64,000 nucleotides of DNA from positions 13,070 through 77,069 of the forward strand of contig DAOPZC010000015.1 of assembly GCA_035353175.1 (NCBI GenBank). The letters run 5' to 3'. Source of the stretch: DAOPZC01 sp035353175 (GTDB lineage Bacteria > Verrucomicrobiota > Kiritimatiellia > RFP12 > UBA1067). Positions 42,866-52,474 of this stretch are shown one piece after another. Within the stretch, counting starts at the first letter, position 1. Each line of letters starts with the position of its first letter. The notes beneath the pieces were generated by a model that ran no database searches, was not told where the DNA came from, and worked only from the letters and a program-made list of their open reading frames with translations. The translations under genes were made by a program, and so were the position numbers.

Positions 42866-44485
42866 TCAGGTGGTACGGCTCTCGTGTTTAGCGAATGATT
42901 GAGGTGTCAGTTGCGCGGCAGCCTTTTTTGAAAACCGGCGCGGATCGATGCGGAATTTCTTTAGCTTGTAGCGCACCATGCGCGATGTGATGCCGATCTC
43001 CCGCGCGACCGCGCACACGTTGCCGTTTTTTTTCTTGAGCGCATCCAGCAGCACGGCCGATTCCATCTGGTGGATGCGGCTTTTTAGCGTGGTGTCATTG
43101 TCGCCGGGACTGCAGGCCGGCTGGTTGGCCCTGACGGATTGCGGCAGGTGCTCCGGCAGCAGGAGCGAGCCGGAGCAGAGCAGGACCGCATACTCGATGC
43201 AGTTCTCCAGCTCGCGCACGTTTCCGGGCCAGGCGTAACGGACGAGTTCCCGCATGGTCTCGCCGGCAATCGGGGGCCGCGTTTTCGTCATCAGGTTCGC
43301 GTACTTCTGAACGAAGTGGTTGGCGAGCACGGGGATGTCACCTGGGCGGTCGCGCAGCGGCGGGATTGGGATGGGAAAGACGTTGATGCGGTAATAGAGA
43401 TCGGCTCTGAACGTGCCGTTACGCATGGCCTCTTCAAGGTTGCGGTTCGTGGCGGCGATGACGCGCACGTCGGCCTTGATCGTCTCGTTGCCGCCGACGC
43501 GTTCGAATTCGCACTCCTGCAGCACGCGCAGCAGTTTAGCCTGCATGGCCGCGGAGATCTCCCCGATCTCGTCGAGAAAGACCGTGCCGCCCTGGGCTTC
43601 TTCGATCCGGCCGATTCGGCGCGCGACGGCTCCGGTGAACGCGCCCTTCTCATGGCCGAACAGCTCGCTTTCGAAAAGATTTTCGTTGAGCGCCGCGCAG
43701 TTGATGCGCACGAACGGCTTGCAGGCCCGGGTGCTGTTGTAGTGGATGGCCGAAGCGACCAGTTCCTTGCCGGTGCCGGATTCGCCGCGGATCAAGACGG
43801 TCGCCTGCGTCGGCGCGACTTGCTGAACGCGCATCTGCACGTGGCGGATGGCGTCAGAGTTGCCGGCCATCTTGCGTTGCTGCGCCTGCATGCTCACCAC
43901 CGAACGGAGTCGCGCGTTCTCGCGCTCGAGCGCTTCGCGCTCCTGTTTGAGCTGGCACCGGTACTGCACGTCATGCGCGATGAGGCGCGCGACAATGCCG
44001 AGAAAGTCTTTGAGCTCGTTGAGGTGGCTGACTTCGCGCAGGCCTGGATCGTCCACTGAAAGCACGCCGATCGTTTCCGACGCCAGACGGATGGGCACGC
44101 AGACGAACCCCAGTGTTTTACGCCATTCGGGGGATCGCTGAAAGATGCGCGACTGGAACTCCGGCTCGTCGGCGATGCGGTTCAGGACAACGGGCTCGCC
44201 GGTCGTCAGCACCTTGCCGACGATGCCTTCGCCACGGTGATAAACGGCGGAGAGTTGCGCGGGCTCATTCATCCCGTGTGCGGCCCCCACGATCAGCCGC
44301 TCGTGATCGCAGTCGACCAACAGGATCGTGCCGCGCACGAGGCCGAGGTTCGTCTCCAAAAGACGCAATGTCCGTTGGAGCAACTCGTCTTGGCCGGTGA
44401 AGTGCACCATCAATTCACAGAGTTTTCGAAGAACCATCATCTCGATGGTCCTGTCGCAGCCGTCAGCCATGTGGTCACAGTGCAT
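42866..44485 (-). CDS. Sigma-54-dependent activator, NifA-like (GAF, AAA+, Fis-type HTH)
   Basis: This regulator would activate sigma-54 promoters. The 539-residue protein has a GAF sensor domain (residues ~20-170). A linker coiled coil (~178-205) and an AAA+ core follow, with Walker A GESGTGKE (234-241), the sigma-54 contact loop GAFTGA (281-286) and Walker B TVFLDEIGE (301-309). A C-terminal Fis-like helix-turn-helix is at ~486-510 (NGNVCAVAREIGITSRMVRY). The NifA/VnfA/AnfA group has this architecture. Adjacent homocitrate synthase and molybdate genes support a nitrogen-fixation link, but the target genes are not in the window. Confidence 0.85.
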   Translation of the reverse strand: MHCDHMADGCDRTIEMMVLRKLCELMVHFTGQDELLQRTLRLLETNLGLVRGTILLVDCDHERLIVGAAHGMNEPAQLSAVYHRGEGIVGKVLTTGEPVVLNRIADEPEFQSRIFQRSPEWRKTLGFVCVPIRLASETIGVLSVDDPGLREVSHLNELKDFLGIVARLIAHDVQYRCQLKQEREALERENARLRSVVSMQAQQRKMAGNSDAIRHVQMRVQQVAPTQATVLIRGESGTGKELVASAIHYNSTRACKPFVRINCAALNENLFESELFGHEKGAFTGAVARRIGRIEEAQGGTVFLDEIGEISAAMQAKLLRVLQECEFERVGGNETIKADVRVIAATNRNLEEAMRNGTFRADLYYRINVFPIPIPPLRDRPGDIPVLANHFVQKYANLMTKTRPPIAGETMRELVRYAWPGNVRELENCIEYAVLLCSGSLLLPEHLPQSVRANQPACSPGDNDTTLKSRIHQMESAVLLDALKKKNGNVCAVAREIGITSRMVRYKLKKFRIDPRRFSKKAAAQLTPQSFAKHESRTT

Positions 44486-44963
44486 AATCGTTTACCTGCC
44501 GTCTGAAAAGCAGGTCTTATGCCATGGAGGCCATTCTCTTGAAGGAGCCACATTTCAACGACATAAACGCAATGTTCATCGTAACGATTGAAGTACATAT
44601 GGCACATGACGACATTCTTGTCTGTATTTGAAAAGAGAAACAAACAGGAAGAAGTCGCCCTTCAGGACACGACAATCCTTTCACTGTCGACAGAAGTGTC
44701 CGTAAACGGGCGCACGGCTCCTCAATCGCTATGAACGCGAACACGTTACGAAGATCGGCGGGCCGCCGGAGCGCGCCGAAGTGACAATCCTTTCCGATCC
44801 CGCCGGCGATACGGAAAACCGCCTTACAAGGAGCCGCGAAGAATTCGGCCTAGACGTTAACACGCTGCGTGAGAGCGGGTTGTGGAATTCAAGAACGCAC
44901 TCCCGCATACGGCGTAAACCGCATTGGCATGTTTCCTGTTTATAGGACAGGCACTTGCGGCCC
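44486..44963. other. Gene-poor stretch between the NifA-like gene and the porin fragment
   Basis: No convincing gene is found here. It contains a direct repeat GACAATCCTTTC (44671-44682 and 44783-44794). GGACAC/GTGTCC half-sites surround the first copy. An open stretch without ATG at about 44705-44945 may be decayed coding DNA. A sigma-54-like site lies at the right end. Confidence 0.5.
44925..44940 (+). promoter_or_regulatory. Possible sigma-54 promoter (-24/-12)
   Basis: TGGCATG, 4 nt, CTGTT resembles the TGGCACG-N4-TTGCW consensus. The -24 part is near perfect but the -12 GC is GT. It faces the fragment, nifV and modBC and lies beside a sigma-54 activator gene, which is the main reason to note it. 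Confidence 0.35.
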
Positions 44964-45158
44964 ATGAACGGGACGGACGACACGTATAAGGGTTACCTCA
45001 CCTATGCGCGCTACGAGGCGCCGTTGCTGAAAGGGTTCTTCGGCAAGCGCAGCGAGTTGAACCACGCCGTCCAGCTCGAGGTCTTCGAGCCGGGCGACTA
45101 CTACGAGACCGACGAGACCGCCGTGTTCCTGCGCTGGGAGGTGAACGCGAAATTCTGA
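44964..45158 (+). pseudogene. C-terminal fragment of an outer-membrane porin-like protein
   Basis: A 64-residue open frame begins MNGTDDTYKGYLTYARYEAP and ends AVFLRWEVNAKF. The terminal strand with final Phe, and the EVFEPGDYYETDETAVFLRW segment, look like the last strands of an alginate-export-type barrel. No signal peptide or N-terminal barrel precedes it in any frame, and a stop (44943-44945) lies just upstream. It is therefore probably a truncated remnant. A 5' deletion during rearrangement of this region would explain the gene-poor stretch before it. It could also be a real short peptide, but no ribosome site was found. Confidence 0.55.
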
Positions 45159-45243
45159 GGTGGACGGCAGGACTGGGACTCGCCCGCCTGTTGACGGTGC
45201 GGCACAGGAGGGCGAGCGCCCTGCGAGCGGAGAAAGGGAAATC

Positions 45244-46410
45244 ATGATCGACGCGACAAACAAACTGAGCTTCAGCGACACGACGTTGCGCGACGGCGAG
45301 CAGGCGCCGGGCGTGGTGTTCTCACTGGCCGACAAGCTGCGCATCGCCGCGGCGCTCGACGCGCTGGGCGTGGATGAGGCCGAGGTCGGCTCCGCGGCGA
45401 TGGGCGCCGAAGAGCTGGCCGGTCTTCGCGTCCTGGCGTCGCAGGGGTACCGCATGAGGCTCTCGTGCTGGTGCCGATCCTTGGAGGAGGACGTCTATTA
45501 CGCGGTCAAGGCCGGGATCGGCACGGTCAACGTGTCGTTTCCCGTCTCGGACCTTCTGCTGGCGTCGATGGACCGCTGCAGGGACTGGGTGTTTCACCAT
45601 CTCGACAGCATGCTCGGCTTTGCGGCGCAGACCGGCTGTCGCTACTCGGTGGGCTTGCAGGATGCCGGGCGCGCCGATCCCGCGTTTCTGGACCGCGTCG
45701 TGCGGCAGGTTGCGGAGCTGCGCGCGTTCCGAGTGCGCATCTCGGATACGGTGGGCATCCTCAACCCGTTCACCGCGGCCGCGCTGATTGCCCGCGTGAA
45801 GTCGGCTGCGCCCGGCTTGGGCGTTTCATTCCACGCGCACAACGATCTCGGCATGGCGGTGGCGAACACGCTGGCGGCGGCGCAGGCGGGGGCCGACACG
45901 CTGGACTGCACGGTGAACGGATTGGGCGAGCGCGCGGGCAACTGTCCGCTCGAAGAGCTGCTTTTCGCGCTCGCGTACTCCGCCGGCGTTCCGCTGGCGT
46001 GGTCCCCTGAAAAGCTGATGGCGCTGTGCGAGCTGACGGCCGAGGCGTCGGGGCGGCCGGTGCCGCTCGCGAAACCCGTTACCGGCGCGATGGCTCTACG
46101 GCACGAGTCGGGCATTCACGTGCGCAGCCTGCTGAAAGACCCGCTCGCGTACGCGGCCTATCCGCCGTCGGCCATCGGCCGCACGGACCACGCGTTTGCT
46201 TTGGGCAAGCACTCGGGGGCGGCGGGCGTCAAGGCGTTCTTTGCGGCGCACGGCATTGTTTTGAGCTTCGACGAGGTCCGGCGCTTGACCGAGGCCGTTC
46301 GCCAGGAGGCGCGCCGGCTGAAGCGCGATCTAGATGATCACGAGGTGCTCGAGCTGCACCGGCCGGTGTTCGAGGCGAGCTTCGGCGGACAGGCGACAAA
46401 GGTGGTGTGA
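45244..46410 (+). CDS. nifV: Homocitrate synthase (NifV-like)
   Basis: This enzyme condenses acetyl-CoA with 2-oxoglutarate to homocitrate, the organic ligand of the nitrogenase FeMo cofactor. The 388-residue protein has FSDTTLRDGEQAPGVVF (metal and substrate site). RISDTVGILNPFTA, VSFHAHNDLGMAVANTLAA and NGLGERAGNCPLEELL (all hallmarks of the DRE-TIM family) follow, then HESGIHV and LGKHSG. Its short length without the leucine-regulatory domain favours NifV over isopropylmalate synthase. The start is at 45244, behind AAAGGGA. modB begins 3 nt after the stop. A methanogen-type or lysine-pathway homocitrate synthase is the alternative. Confidence 0.82.
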   Translation: MIDATNKLSFSDTTLRDGEQAPGVVFSLADKLRIAAALDALGVDEAEVGSAAMGAEELAGLRVLASQGYRMRLSCWCRSLEEDVYYAVKAGIGTVNVSFPVSDLLLASMDRCRDWVFHHLDSMLGFAAQTGCRYSVGLQDAGRADPAFLDRVVRQVAELRAFRVRISDTVGILNPFTAAALIARVKSAAPGLGVSFHAHNDLGMAVANTLAAAQAGADTLDCTVNGLGERAGNCPLEELLFALAYSAGVPLAWSPEKLMALCELTAEASGRPVPLAKPVTGAMALRHESGIHVRSLLKDPLAYAAYPPSAIGRTDHAFALGKHSGAAGVKAFFAAHGIVLSFDEVRRLTEAVRQEARRLKRDLDDHEVLELHRPVFEASFGGQATKVV

Positions 46411-46413
46411 CGC

Positions 46414-47208
46414 ATGGCAAAAGCGTTCAGAGTTCTCTGCGTGGGGTTGACGGCGCTGCTGGCGCTGTTTGTCGCCGGCACGCTGGGCCATGTGTTCGTC
46501 GTGTCGCCGACGGTCCTGGGCCGGGCTTTGACGGACGGCTCGCTACTTCCGGTTCTGGGGGTCAGCCTTCAGACGTCGCTGTGCGCGGCGCTGCTGGCGA
46601 TGGGGCTGGGGACGCCGGTGGCCTATGTGCTGGCGCGCCGGGAGTTCCGCGGCAAGACCGCGCTGGAGACGCTGCTGGATCTGCCGGTGGCGCTGCCGCC
46701 GATGGTCGCCGGGCTGGCGCTGCTGCTGCTCGTCTCGCCCGCCGCGCCGCTGGGGGGCTTGCTGGGGCGGGCCGGCGTCGGCCTGATCTTCACGAAAGCC
46801 GGCATCGTGCTGGCGCAGTTCTTCGTGGCCCTCCCGTTCTATATCCGGGCGGTGCGCTCGGCGATCACGGCCATCCCGCCCTCGATTCCGGCGGCCGCGG
46901 CGCTGCTGCGCGCGAGCGAAGGATACACGTTCTTCCATGTGATTTTGCCCCTGAGCCGCGACGGCCTGATCAGCGGGTTCGTGATGTGCTGGGCGCGGGC
47001 GCTGGGCGAGTTCGGCGCGACGGCCATGGTGGCGGGCTGCATCCCGGGGGTCACAGAAACGCTGCCCGTGGCGATCTACACGCGCGCCACCGCCGGCGAC
47101 CTGGCGTCCGCCGGAGCCGCGGCGTTCTGCCTGTCGGCGCTCTCTTTCCTGGCGCTGACCGCCCTGCGGCTGGCGTTCCGGCCGGAAGCGGCGAGGAGGC
47201 TGGCATGA
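46414..47208 (+). CDS. modB: Molybdate ABC transporter permease ModB
   Basis: This inner-membrane subunit imports molybdate. The 264-residue protein has about six spans. The cytoplasmic coupling motif IPAAAALLRASEGYTFFHVI is followed by LPLSRDGLISGFVMCWARALG, and GEFGATAMVAG is the family's conserved end. DLPVALPPMVAGLALL is a ModB hallmark. It begins 3 nt after nifV and its stop overlaps the ModC start by ATGA. A modA binding protein is not visible. Sulfate permeases (CysT) are the nearest alternative. Confidence 0.88.
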   Translation: MAKAFRVLCVGLTALLALFVAGTLGHVFVVSPTVLGRALTDGSLLPVLGVSLQTSLCAALLAMGLGTPVAYVLARREFRGKTALETLLDLPVALPPMVAGLALLLLVSPAAPLGGLLGRAGVGLIFTKAGIVLAQFFVALPFYIRAVRSAITAIPPSIPAAAALLRASEGYTFFHVILPLSRDGLISGFVMCWARALGEFGATAMVAGCIPGVTETLPVAIYTRATAGDLASAGAAAFCLSALSFLALTALRLAFRPEAARRLA

Positions 47209-47855
47209 TCGCGTGCGACCAGATTTGCAAACGCTTCGGCGACCGGCGCGTGCTGGAGGACGTCTCGTTCACGATCGAGCGCGGGGCCTTCTCCATCTTG
47301 CTGGGTCCGAGCGGCTGCGGCAAGACGCTGCTGCTCTCGATCTTGGCGGGGCTGGAGGCTCCGTCGTCCGGGCGCGTGCTGATCGGCGGCAGCGACTTGA
47401 CGCGCGTCCCGCCGGAGCGGAGACCCGTGACCATGGTGTTTCAGCGGCACGCGCTCTTTCCCCATCTGACGGTTTTCGAGAACATCGCGTTCAGCATGCG
47501 GGTCCGGCACCTGCATCAGGACGCGATCCGCTCGCGCGTCGAGGACCTGCTGGGCCTGATCGATTTGGAGTCGTATCGCCATGCGAAGCCTGACGTGCTC
47601 AGCGGCGGGCAGTGCCAGCGGGTGGCCTTCGCGCGGGCGCTGGCCTCCGATGCCGAGGTGGTGCTGTTCGACGAACCCCTGAACAGCCTCGACAAGGGAA
47701 TGAAGTCCTCGCTGGTCGCGGAACTCAAGAAATGGCACAAATACAAGCGTTTTACGGCCCTTTATGTGACGCACGATCTTGAGGAAGCTTTTGCGCTGGG
47801 GGATCGCGTGCTGGGGATGAAAAAAGGCAAGGTGGCGCAAACCGCTTTTGAATGA
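47205..47855 (+). CDS. modC: Molybdate ABC transporter ATPase ModC (short form)
   Basis: This ATPase drives molybdate import through ModB. The 216-residue protein has Walker A GPSGCGKT, Q-loop MVFQRHALFPHLTVFENI, signature LSGGQCQR, Walker B VVLFDEPLNSLD and the H-loop YVTHDLEEA. It stops right after the ATPase core, so the C-terminal molybdate-binding MOP/TOBE domain of classical ModC is absent. The start overlaps the modB stop, with GAGGAGG upstream. It ends the nif-mod run. Specificity is inferred from ModB and nifV rather than its own sequence. Confidence 0.85.
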   Translation: MIACDQICKRFGDRRVLEDVSFTIERGAFSILLGPSGCGKTLLLSILAGLEAPSSGRVLIGGSDLTRVPPERRPVTMVFQRHALFPHLTVFENIAFSMRVRHLHQDAIRSRVEDLLGLIDLESYRHAKPDVLSGGQCQRVAFARALASDAEVVLFDEPLNSLDKGMKSSLVAELKKWHKYKRFTALYVTHDLEEAFALGDRVLGMKKGKVAQTAFE

Positions 47856-47965
47856 GGCGAGGGCGGCTCGCTCCGGTCATTGAACGGTTGCCATCGACGC
47901 GGAAGGGGAGTGTCGGGCGGCGTTATGAACGGTCGGCGCGAAAACCGACAAACCGCAAAATAGCC

Positions 47966-48009
47966 TTTGAGCCGGATCGCACGCGCGTGATAGGATGTAA
48001 ACCGTTAAC
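47966..48009 (+). promoter_or_regulatory. Promoter with overlapping LacI-type operator for the DUF6259-like gene
   Basis: TTGAGC (47966-47971) and TAGGAT (47990-47995) are 18 nt apart. Overlapping the -10 and transcription start is a 15-bp dyad, TGTAAAC-C-GTTAACA (47995-48009), with one mismatch between arms. It resembles LacI/GalR operators, so it may repress the gene in the absence of its sugar. Confidence 0.5.
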
Positions 48010-48057
48010 ACGTGAAGGGCGTTTTATTTTGGGGAGTCTGCCAAGGAGATTTGAAAC

Positions 48058-50664
48058 ATGAGGATGATGTTTGGATGGGGGGCTTTTGTTCTCGCGTGCG
48101 CTTGCTTCGTACAGGCGGAGGACGTGCCGATCACGGTGACAAGCGAGCGGATCGCGCTGACGCTGGGGCGTGCGGAGAAGGGTGCGGTCGTGTCGCTCAA
48201 AACGCGCGCGGGCGTGGAATTCGCGGCCGTGGGGCAGAAACCCGCAAACCTGTTTAGCCTGACGTTCTCACAGCAGGCACCGGTGCCTGGGGCAGAGCTT
48301 CTGTTGTCGAGCGCGGATGCGAAGGCCTTCACTGCCGATGTCAAGGACGGGGCCGGCGGGACGTGCGCGACGCTGGTCTACGAGGGCTTCACGCAAGGGG
48401 TTGCCCGCGTGGTTTGCACGGTGCGGACGAAGCCGGGCGACGCGATGGCGCGCTGGGGCATCGCCGTGCAGATGCGGGACGGCTGGGTGCTTGAGAAGGT
48501 GCAGTATCCGTTCGTGACGCTGGCCGCGCAGCTGGGCACGAGCGTCGAGGACGACGCGGCCGTGCTGGGAACCGCCAAAGGCGGCATTTTCCGCCGGCCC
48601 GGGACGATGAAGCCCGGCTGGCGGAGCGCGGGAAGCCAACCCGGCAATCTGGCGGCGGCGTTCGGCTGTTACTACGACGACCGCGCGGGGTTCTACACCG
48701 CGGCGGAGGACGGCAAGGGGTATCCCAAAGATCTGATCCTGACCCGCACGGCGGCCGGCGTGGAGTTCAGCTGGTCTCGCCCGTGTTTCGCGACCGGCGC
48801 GGACACGCAGGGATACGACGTCGTGATGTCCGCTTGCGGCGGGTCGGACGGCGCGCCGTCCGACTGGCGCGATGCGGCGGATCTCTACAAGGCGTGGGCG
48901 CTGACGCAGCCGTGGTGCGCGACGCCCTTTGCGCAGCGCGGCGATCTGCCCGCTTGGCTCAAAGACGGGCCGGCGATGGTTCGGTTCGGGCGCGAATGGC
49001 TGGCCGACCCGGAGCGCATTGAGCGCTGGCTGACGCAGTACTGGCAGAAGTACTTCCCGCAGATGCCGCTCATCACGGCGTACTGGGGTTGGGAGAAGCG
49101 CGGCAGCTGGGTGACGCCCGACTACTTCCCGATCTATCCGACGGACGAGCAGTTCACCAACCTGGTGGCGAAGACGCGCAAGATGGGGTGCCATGCGTTT
49201 CCGTGGCCCTCGGGTTACCACTGGACGCTGACCTACAACAAACGGCCGGACGGCAGCTTCGAGTGGGATGACCGCGCGCGTTTCGACGCGGTGGCGCGCA
49301 CGCACGCGGTCCACCAGCGCGACGGCGAGCTTTATCTCCGCGTGCCGAGCTGGCTGCAAGGCGGCAACACCGCCTGCATGTGCGGCGGCGATCCCTGGAC
49401 CCTCCGCTGGTGGAACGAGGAGATCTGCGCGCCGCTGGCGCAGCGCGGCTGCGAGCTGGTGCAGGTGGACCAGGTGGTCGGCGCGAACTGGCCCGCGTGC
49501 TACGCGGCGAACCACGGGCATCCGCAGGGGCGCGGTCAATGGATGACCGAGTCGTTCACGCGGCAGCTGCTGACCATGCGCGAGGCGATGTGCAGGGCTG
49601 AGCCTGATTCAGTGGTGTGTTTCGAAGAGCCCAATGAGTGGTACAACCACATTGTGGGGCTGCAGGACTACCGCGACTGCGAAGCGCGAAGCGAATGGGC
49701 CTCGGTGTTCAACTACCTCTACCACGAGTATCTGCCGTGTTTCCAGAGCAACCCGCGCGGCAACGACCGCGTGATGTTCGCCCACTGCGTGGCGGACGGG
49801 CAGATGCCACATCTGGTGCCGTCCGGGAAAGACTTTGCGGACGACGAGGCGCTGGTGAACGGCGTCTTCGAGGCGCGTACGGCGGGAACCAGCGCGCTGC
49901 GTGGCTGGGAAAAGCTGAGCGGATATCAGGGCAAGGCGTGGACCGGACAGGCGTTCAGCGACACGGATGAGAAGCACGGCGGCGCGTCGAGCCTGCGCCT
50001 CGAGAACACCAACAGCAGCGACGTTGTGCAGGTCTCGCAGAACGTGGAGGTGAGCGACAGCGGTTTCATGGCCGGGGGCAAGTATCGCCTCAGCGCGTGG
50101 CTGAAGACCGAACGCATGGCGCAGCCGAACGGCATCAACTTCGGGGTCTTCGCGCCGGGCCTCAAATCGACGGGGCAGGGCGGACAGCTCAAGTTCCCTC
50201 CGGCCGGCTCGGGCTGGACGCGCGTGTCGGCGGACTTCACGGTGCCGGCCGGGGCGGAGATGATGCGAATCATGTGCCATGTGAACGGCGCGGCGAAGGC
50301 CTGGGTGGATGATCTGACGCTGGAGGCGGTCCGGCCGGACGGCAGCACGAAGGGCGTGCGCTACGACGGGCTTGCGCTCGACGCGCGTTTCCTCAAACAG
50401 TGGGTGACACTCTACCACGGCGAAGGCCGGCCCTGGCTGATGTACGGCCGGCTGGCACATCCTCCGAAATTGGCGTGTGCGGCGATCACCTATCGCGAGC
50501 GTCTGACGCCGGCCGTTTTCCACAATGCGTTCCGCGCGCCCGACGGCCGTGAGGCCGTGGTGCTTGCGAACGCCACGCGCGAGCCGCAGGACGTGACGCT
50601 CTTCTGGCGAGGAGCGGCTATGCCGCTCACTCTGGAGGCGGACGGCGTGCTGCTGGTGAAATGA
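48058..50664 (+). CDS. Large secreted DUF6259-like carbohydrate-active protein
   Basis: This 868-residue protein has a signal peptide (MRMMFGWGAFVLACACFVQA). A galactose-mutarotase-like sandwich (residues ~25-290) leads to a TIM barrel (~300-590) with ITAYWGWEKRGSWVTPDYFP, CELVQVDQVVGANW and VVCFEEPNEWYN. Residues ~600-765 form a CBM4/9-like beta-sandwich (GASSLRLENTNSSDVVQVSQ, then WTRVSADFTVPAGAEMMRI). It interrupts the catalytic scaffold, which resumes with VTLYHGEGRPWLMYGRLAHP. The likely catalytic residues (Asp in QVDQ, Glu in FEEPNE) are guesses. AAGGAG precedes the ATG. It is monocistronic and probably attacks a host or plant glycan. Confidence 0.72.
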   Translation: MRMMFGWGAFVLACACFVQAEDVPITVTSERIALTLGRAEKGAVVSLKTRAGVEFAAVGQKPANLFSLTFSQQAPVPGAELLLSSADAKAFTADVKDGAGGTCATLVYEGFTQGVARVVCTVRTKPGDAMARWGIAVQMRDGWVLEKVQYPFVTLAAQLGTSVEDDAAVLGTAKGGIFRRPGTMKPGWRSAGSQPGNLAAAFGCYYDDRAGFYTAAEDGKGYPKDLILTRTAAGVEFSWSRPCFATGADTQGYDVVMSACGGSDGAPSDWRDAADLYKAWALTQPWCATPFAQRGDLPAWLKDGPAMVRFGREWLADPERIERWLTQYWQKYFPQMPLITAYWGWEKRGSWVTPDYFPIYPTDEQFTNLVAKTRKMGCHAFPWPSGYHWTLTYNKRPDGSFEWDDRARFDAVARTHAVHQRDGELYLRVPSWLQGGNTACMCGGDPWTLRWWNEEICAPLAQRGCELVQVDQVVGANWPACYAANHGHPQGRGQWMTESFTRQLLTMREAMCRAEPDSVVCFEEPNEWYNHIVGLQDYRDCEARSEWASVFNYLYHEYLPCFQSNPRGNDRVMFAHCVADGQMPHLVPSGKDFADDEALVNGVFEARTAGTSALRGWEKLSGYQGKAWTGQAFSDTDEKHGGASSLRLENTNSSDVVQVSQNVEVSDSGFMAGGKYRLSAWLKTERMAQPNGINFGVFAPGLKSTGQGGQLKFPPAGSGWTRVSADFTVPAGAEMMRIMCHVNGAAKAWVDDLTLEAVRPDGSTKGVRYDGLALDARFLKQWVTLYHGEGRPWLMYGRLAHPPKLACAAITYRERLTPAVFHNAFRAPDGREAVVLANATREPQDVTLFWRGAAMPLTLEADGVLLVK

Positions 50665-50704
50665 AGCCGGAGCGTGTGTTCGCGAAAAAAAGTTTCGTGT
50701 CGGA

Positions 50705-50733
50705 TTGACATCCGGAATGGCATTCGGTAATCT
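50705..50733 (+). promoter_or_regulatory. Strong promoter of the tRNA-Thr-tuf unit
   Basis: A perfect TTGACA (50705-50710) and TAATCT (50728-50733) are 17 nt apart. The tRNA starts about 150 nt downstream. Confidence 0.75.
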
Positions 50734-50892
50734 AAGCAAGTTTTCATTTTTTCCGGAACTCGGTTTTGGAAAGACGGGAAACAGAACATTGGCAAGGTTT
50801 GATGGACTCCTGCACGATGCCTGAGGGTTTTCCTTGAAGCCCGAAGGATATTGGGTAAGGGGTTCTTTGCCCCGCAGGGGGTGATGGACAAG

Positions 50893-50968
<76 letters not shown>

Positions 50969-51014
50969 GCTTTGACGATGGATTTTTTGTCACTACTCAC
51001 AGGAGGAAACCAAA

Positions 51015-52223
<1,209 letters not shown>

Positions 52224-52245
52224 GAAGCTTCCTGTGAGCGTGTCC

Positions 52246-52271
52246 GTCCGGGGCGTTTCGGCGCTCCGGAC
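52246..52271 (+). terminator. Hairpin after tuf, partial terminator or processing site
   Basis: A 10-bp stem (GTCCGGGGCG with CGCTCCGGAC, one wobble, loop TTTCGG) lies between tuf and rpmG. No T-run follows, so read-through or RNA processing is likely. Confidence 0.5.
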
Positions 52272-52306
52272 GCGGCACGGGTTTCAGTGAAGCCAACGAG
52301 GCGAAT

Positions 52307-52459
52307 ATGCCCAGAGAATTAGCTATTTTGGCCTGCACAGAGTGTAAGCGCCGCAATTATACGACCACGCGGAACAAACGTACGATGACGAACCGTCTGG
52401 AGATGAAGAAGTATTGTCCGACGGAGAAGAAACGCACGTTGCACCGGGAAGCGAAGTAG
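52307..52459 (+). CDS. rpmG: 50S ribosomal protein L33
   Basis: This 50-residue ribosomal protein begins MPRELAILACTECKRRNYTT and ends KKRTLHREAK. Cys10 and Cys13 form the first half of the zinc ribbon. The second half has only Cys37, in KKYCPTEKK. The usual fourth Cys is replaced, so it lies between the zinc (C+) and non-zinc (C-) forms. GAGG precedes the ATG. It sits between tuf and tRNA-Trp, a common order. It is too short for many gene finders. Confidence 0.95.
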   Translation: MPRELAILACTECKRRNYTTTRNKRTMTNRLEMKKYCPTEKKRTLHREAK

Positions 52460-52474
52460 TCCAGACGCAACTTT

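Noticed and set aside
44729..44983. 84-residue minus-strand open frame in the gene-poor stretch
   Set aside because: No ribosome site, Ser/Arg-rich composition, and no recognisable motif.
46407..47855. Single 482-residue fusion protein covering modB and modC
   Set aside because: The frame that contains ModC is merely open across modB. ModB reads in another frame with clear membrane spans, and an ATGA junction separates the two genes.
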